Notes under the pieces: model-generated | The model's database searches: none | Seen by the model: only the letters and a program-made list of their open reading frames with translations | Told to the model about the DNA's origin: nothing | Source of the DNA: Deltaproteobacteria bacterium | GTDB taxonomy: Bacteria; Myxococcota_A; UBA9160; UBA4427 | DNA: 64,000 nucleotides | Assembly (NCBI GenBank): GCA_029261835.1 | Contig: JAJDAO010000043.1 | Coordinates: 1-64,000, forward strand | Direction: 5' to 3' | Shown: in pieces, positions 63,955 to 64,000 of the stretch | Numbering within the stretch: position 1 is the first letter of the stretch | Layout of the letters: each line of letters begins with the position of its first letter | Program-made: the position numbers and the translations under genes

Positions 63955-64000
63955 AAGCGAAAAGCCGAGAAGAAGGGCCGCAACTGCGTATCCGAAACGA

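Larger units (their letters stand above)
54522..64000. mobile_element. tRNA-integrated genomic island (right end outside window)
   Basis: Directly after the tRNA-fMet gene come a tyrosine integrase pointing at it, a second tyrosine recombinase, small DNA-binding proteins, surface proteins with unrelated sorting signals and several gene-poor stretches. The genes to the left are core. No copy of the tRNA 3' end was found later in the window, so the far attachment site must lie beyond 64000 or has decayed. Confidence 0.6.

Overview
The window comes from a GC-rich Gram-negative genome. Myxococcus-type Cys-rich repeats (CGDG..EECDDGN), an exosortase-style polysaccharide locus and PEP/IPTL-type C-terminal sorting signals point to a deltaproteobacterial or Myxococcota-like lineage; this placement is an inference and no rRNA is present to test it.

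Bases 1-9115 (+ strand) form one biosynthetic block: the end of a nonribosomal peptide synthetase (adenylation, carrier and a fused left-handed beta-helix acyltransferase domain), a SAM methyltransferase, a phosphopantetheinyl transferase, a CDP-alcohol phosphatidyltransferase, and three genes that together look like the Campylobacter phosphoramidate-donor pathway (glutamine kinase, gamma-glutamyl-CDP-amidate hydrolase, CTP:phosphoglutamine cytidylyltransferase). This is the best candidate for an undescribed system: CDP-amidate would be made by three enzymes and could be used by the CDP-alcohol transferase.

Bases 9169-31110 hold an exosortase-associated exopolysaccharide locus, mostly on the - strand: two flippases, a GNAT-like protein, a PLP decarboxylase, two AMP-forming ligases, two acyl carrier proteins, a beta-helix acyltransferase, an NAD-synthase-like amide ligase, an asparagine-synthase-like amidotransferase, an EpsI-domain protein, an initiating sugar-phosphate transferase behind a sigma-54-type promoter with a distant palindrome, then the Wzz / tyrosine-kinase / ATPase / Wza export set. 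No exosortase itself lies in the window. At 10.7-11.6 kb there is a graveyard of gene remnants, including a decayed copy of the acyltransferase/NAD-synthase pair.

Bases 31.2-54.3 kb are mostly core genes: a nitrilase-family amidase, a degenerate sigma-54-activator-like protein, mutL-miaA, der, a UAP1-type pyrophosphorylase, a histone-H1-like FYDLN protein, a PfkB kinase, lytic transglycosylase, queA-tgt, a chemotaxis-type transducer, a ROK kinase and a receiver-PilZ protein.

At 54445 an initiator tRNA-Met gene, with its own promoter and terminator, marks the edge of an integrated element that runs to the window end: two tyrosine recombinases, small DNA-binding proteins with an operator-bearing promoter, and three large exported proteins with three different C-terminal sorting signals.
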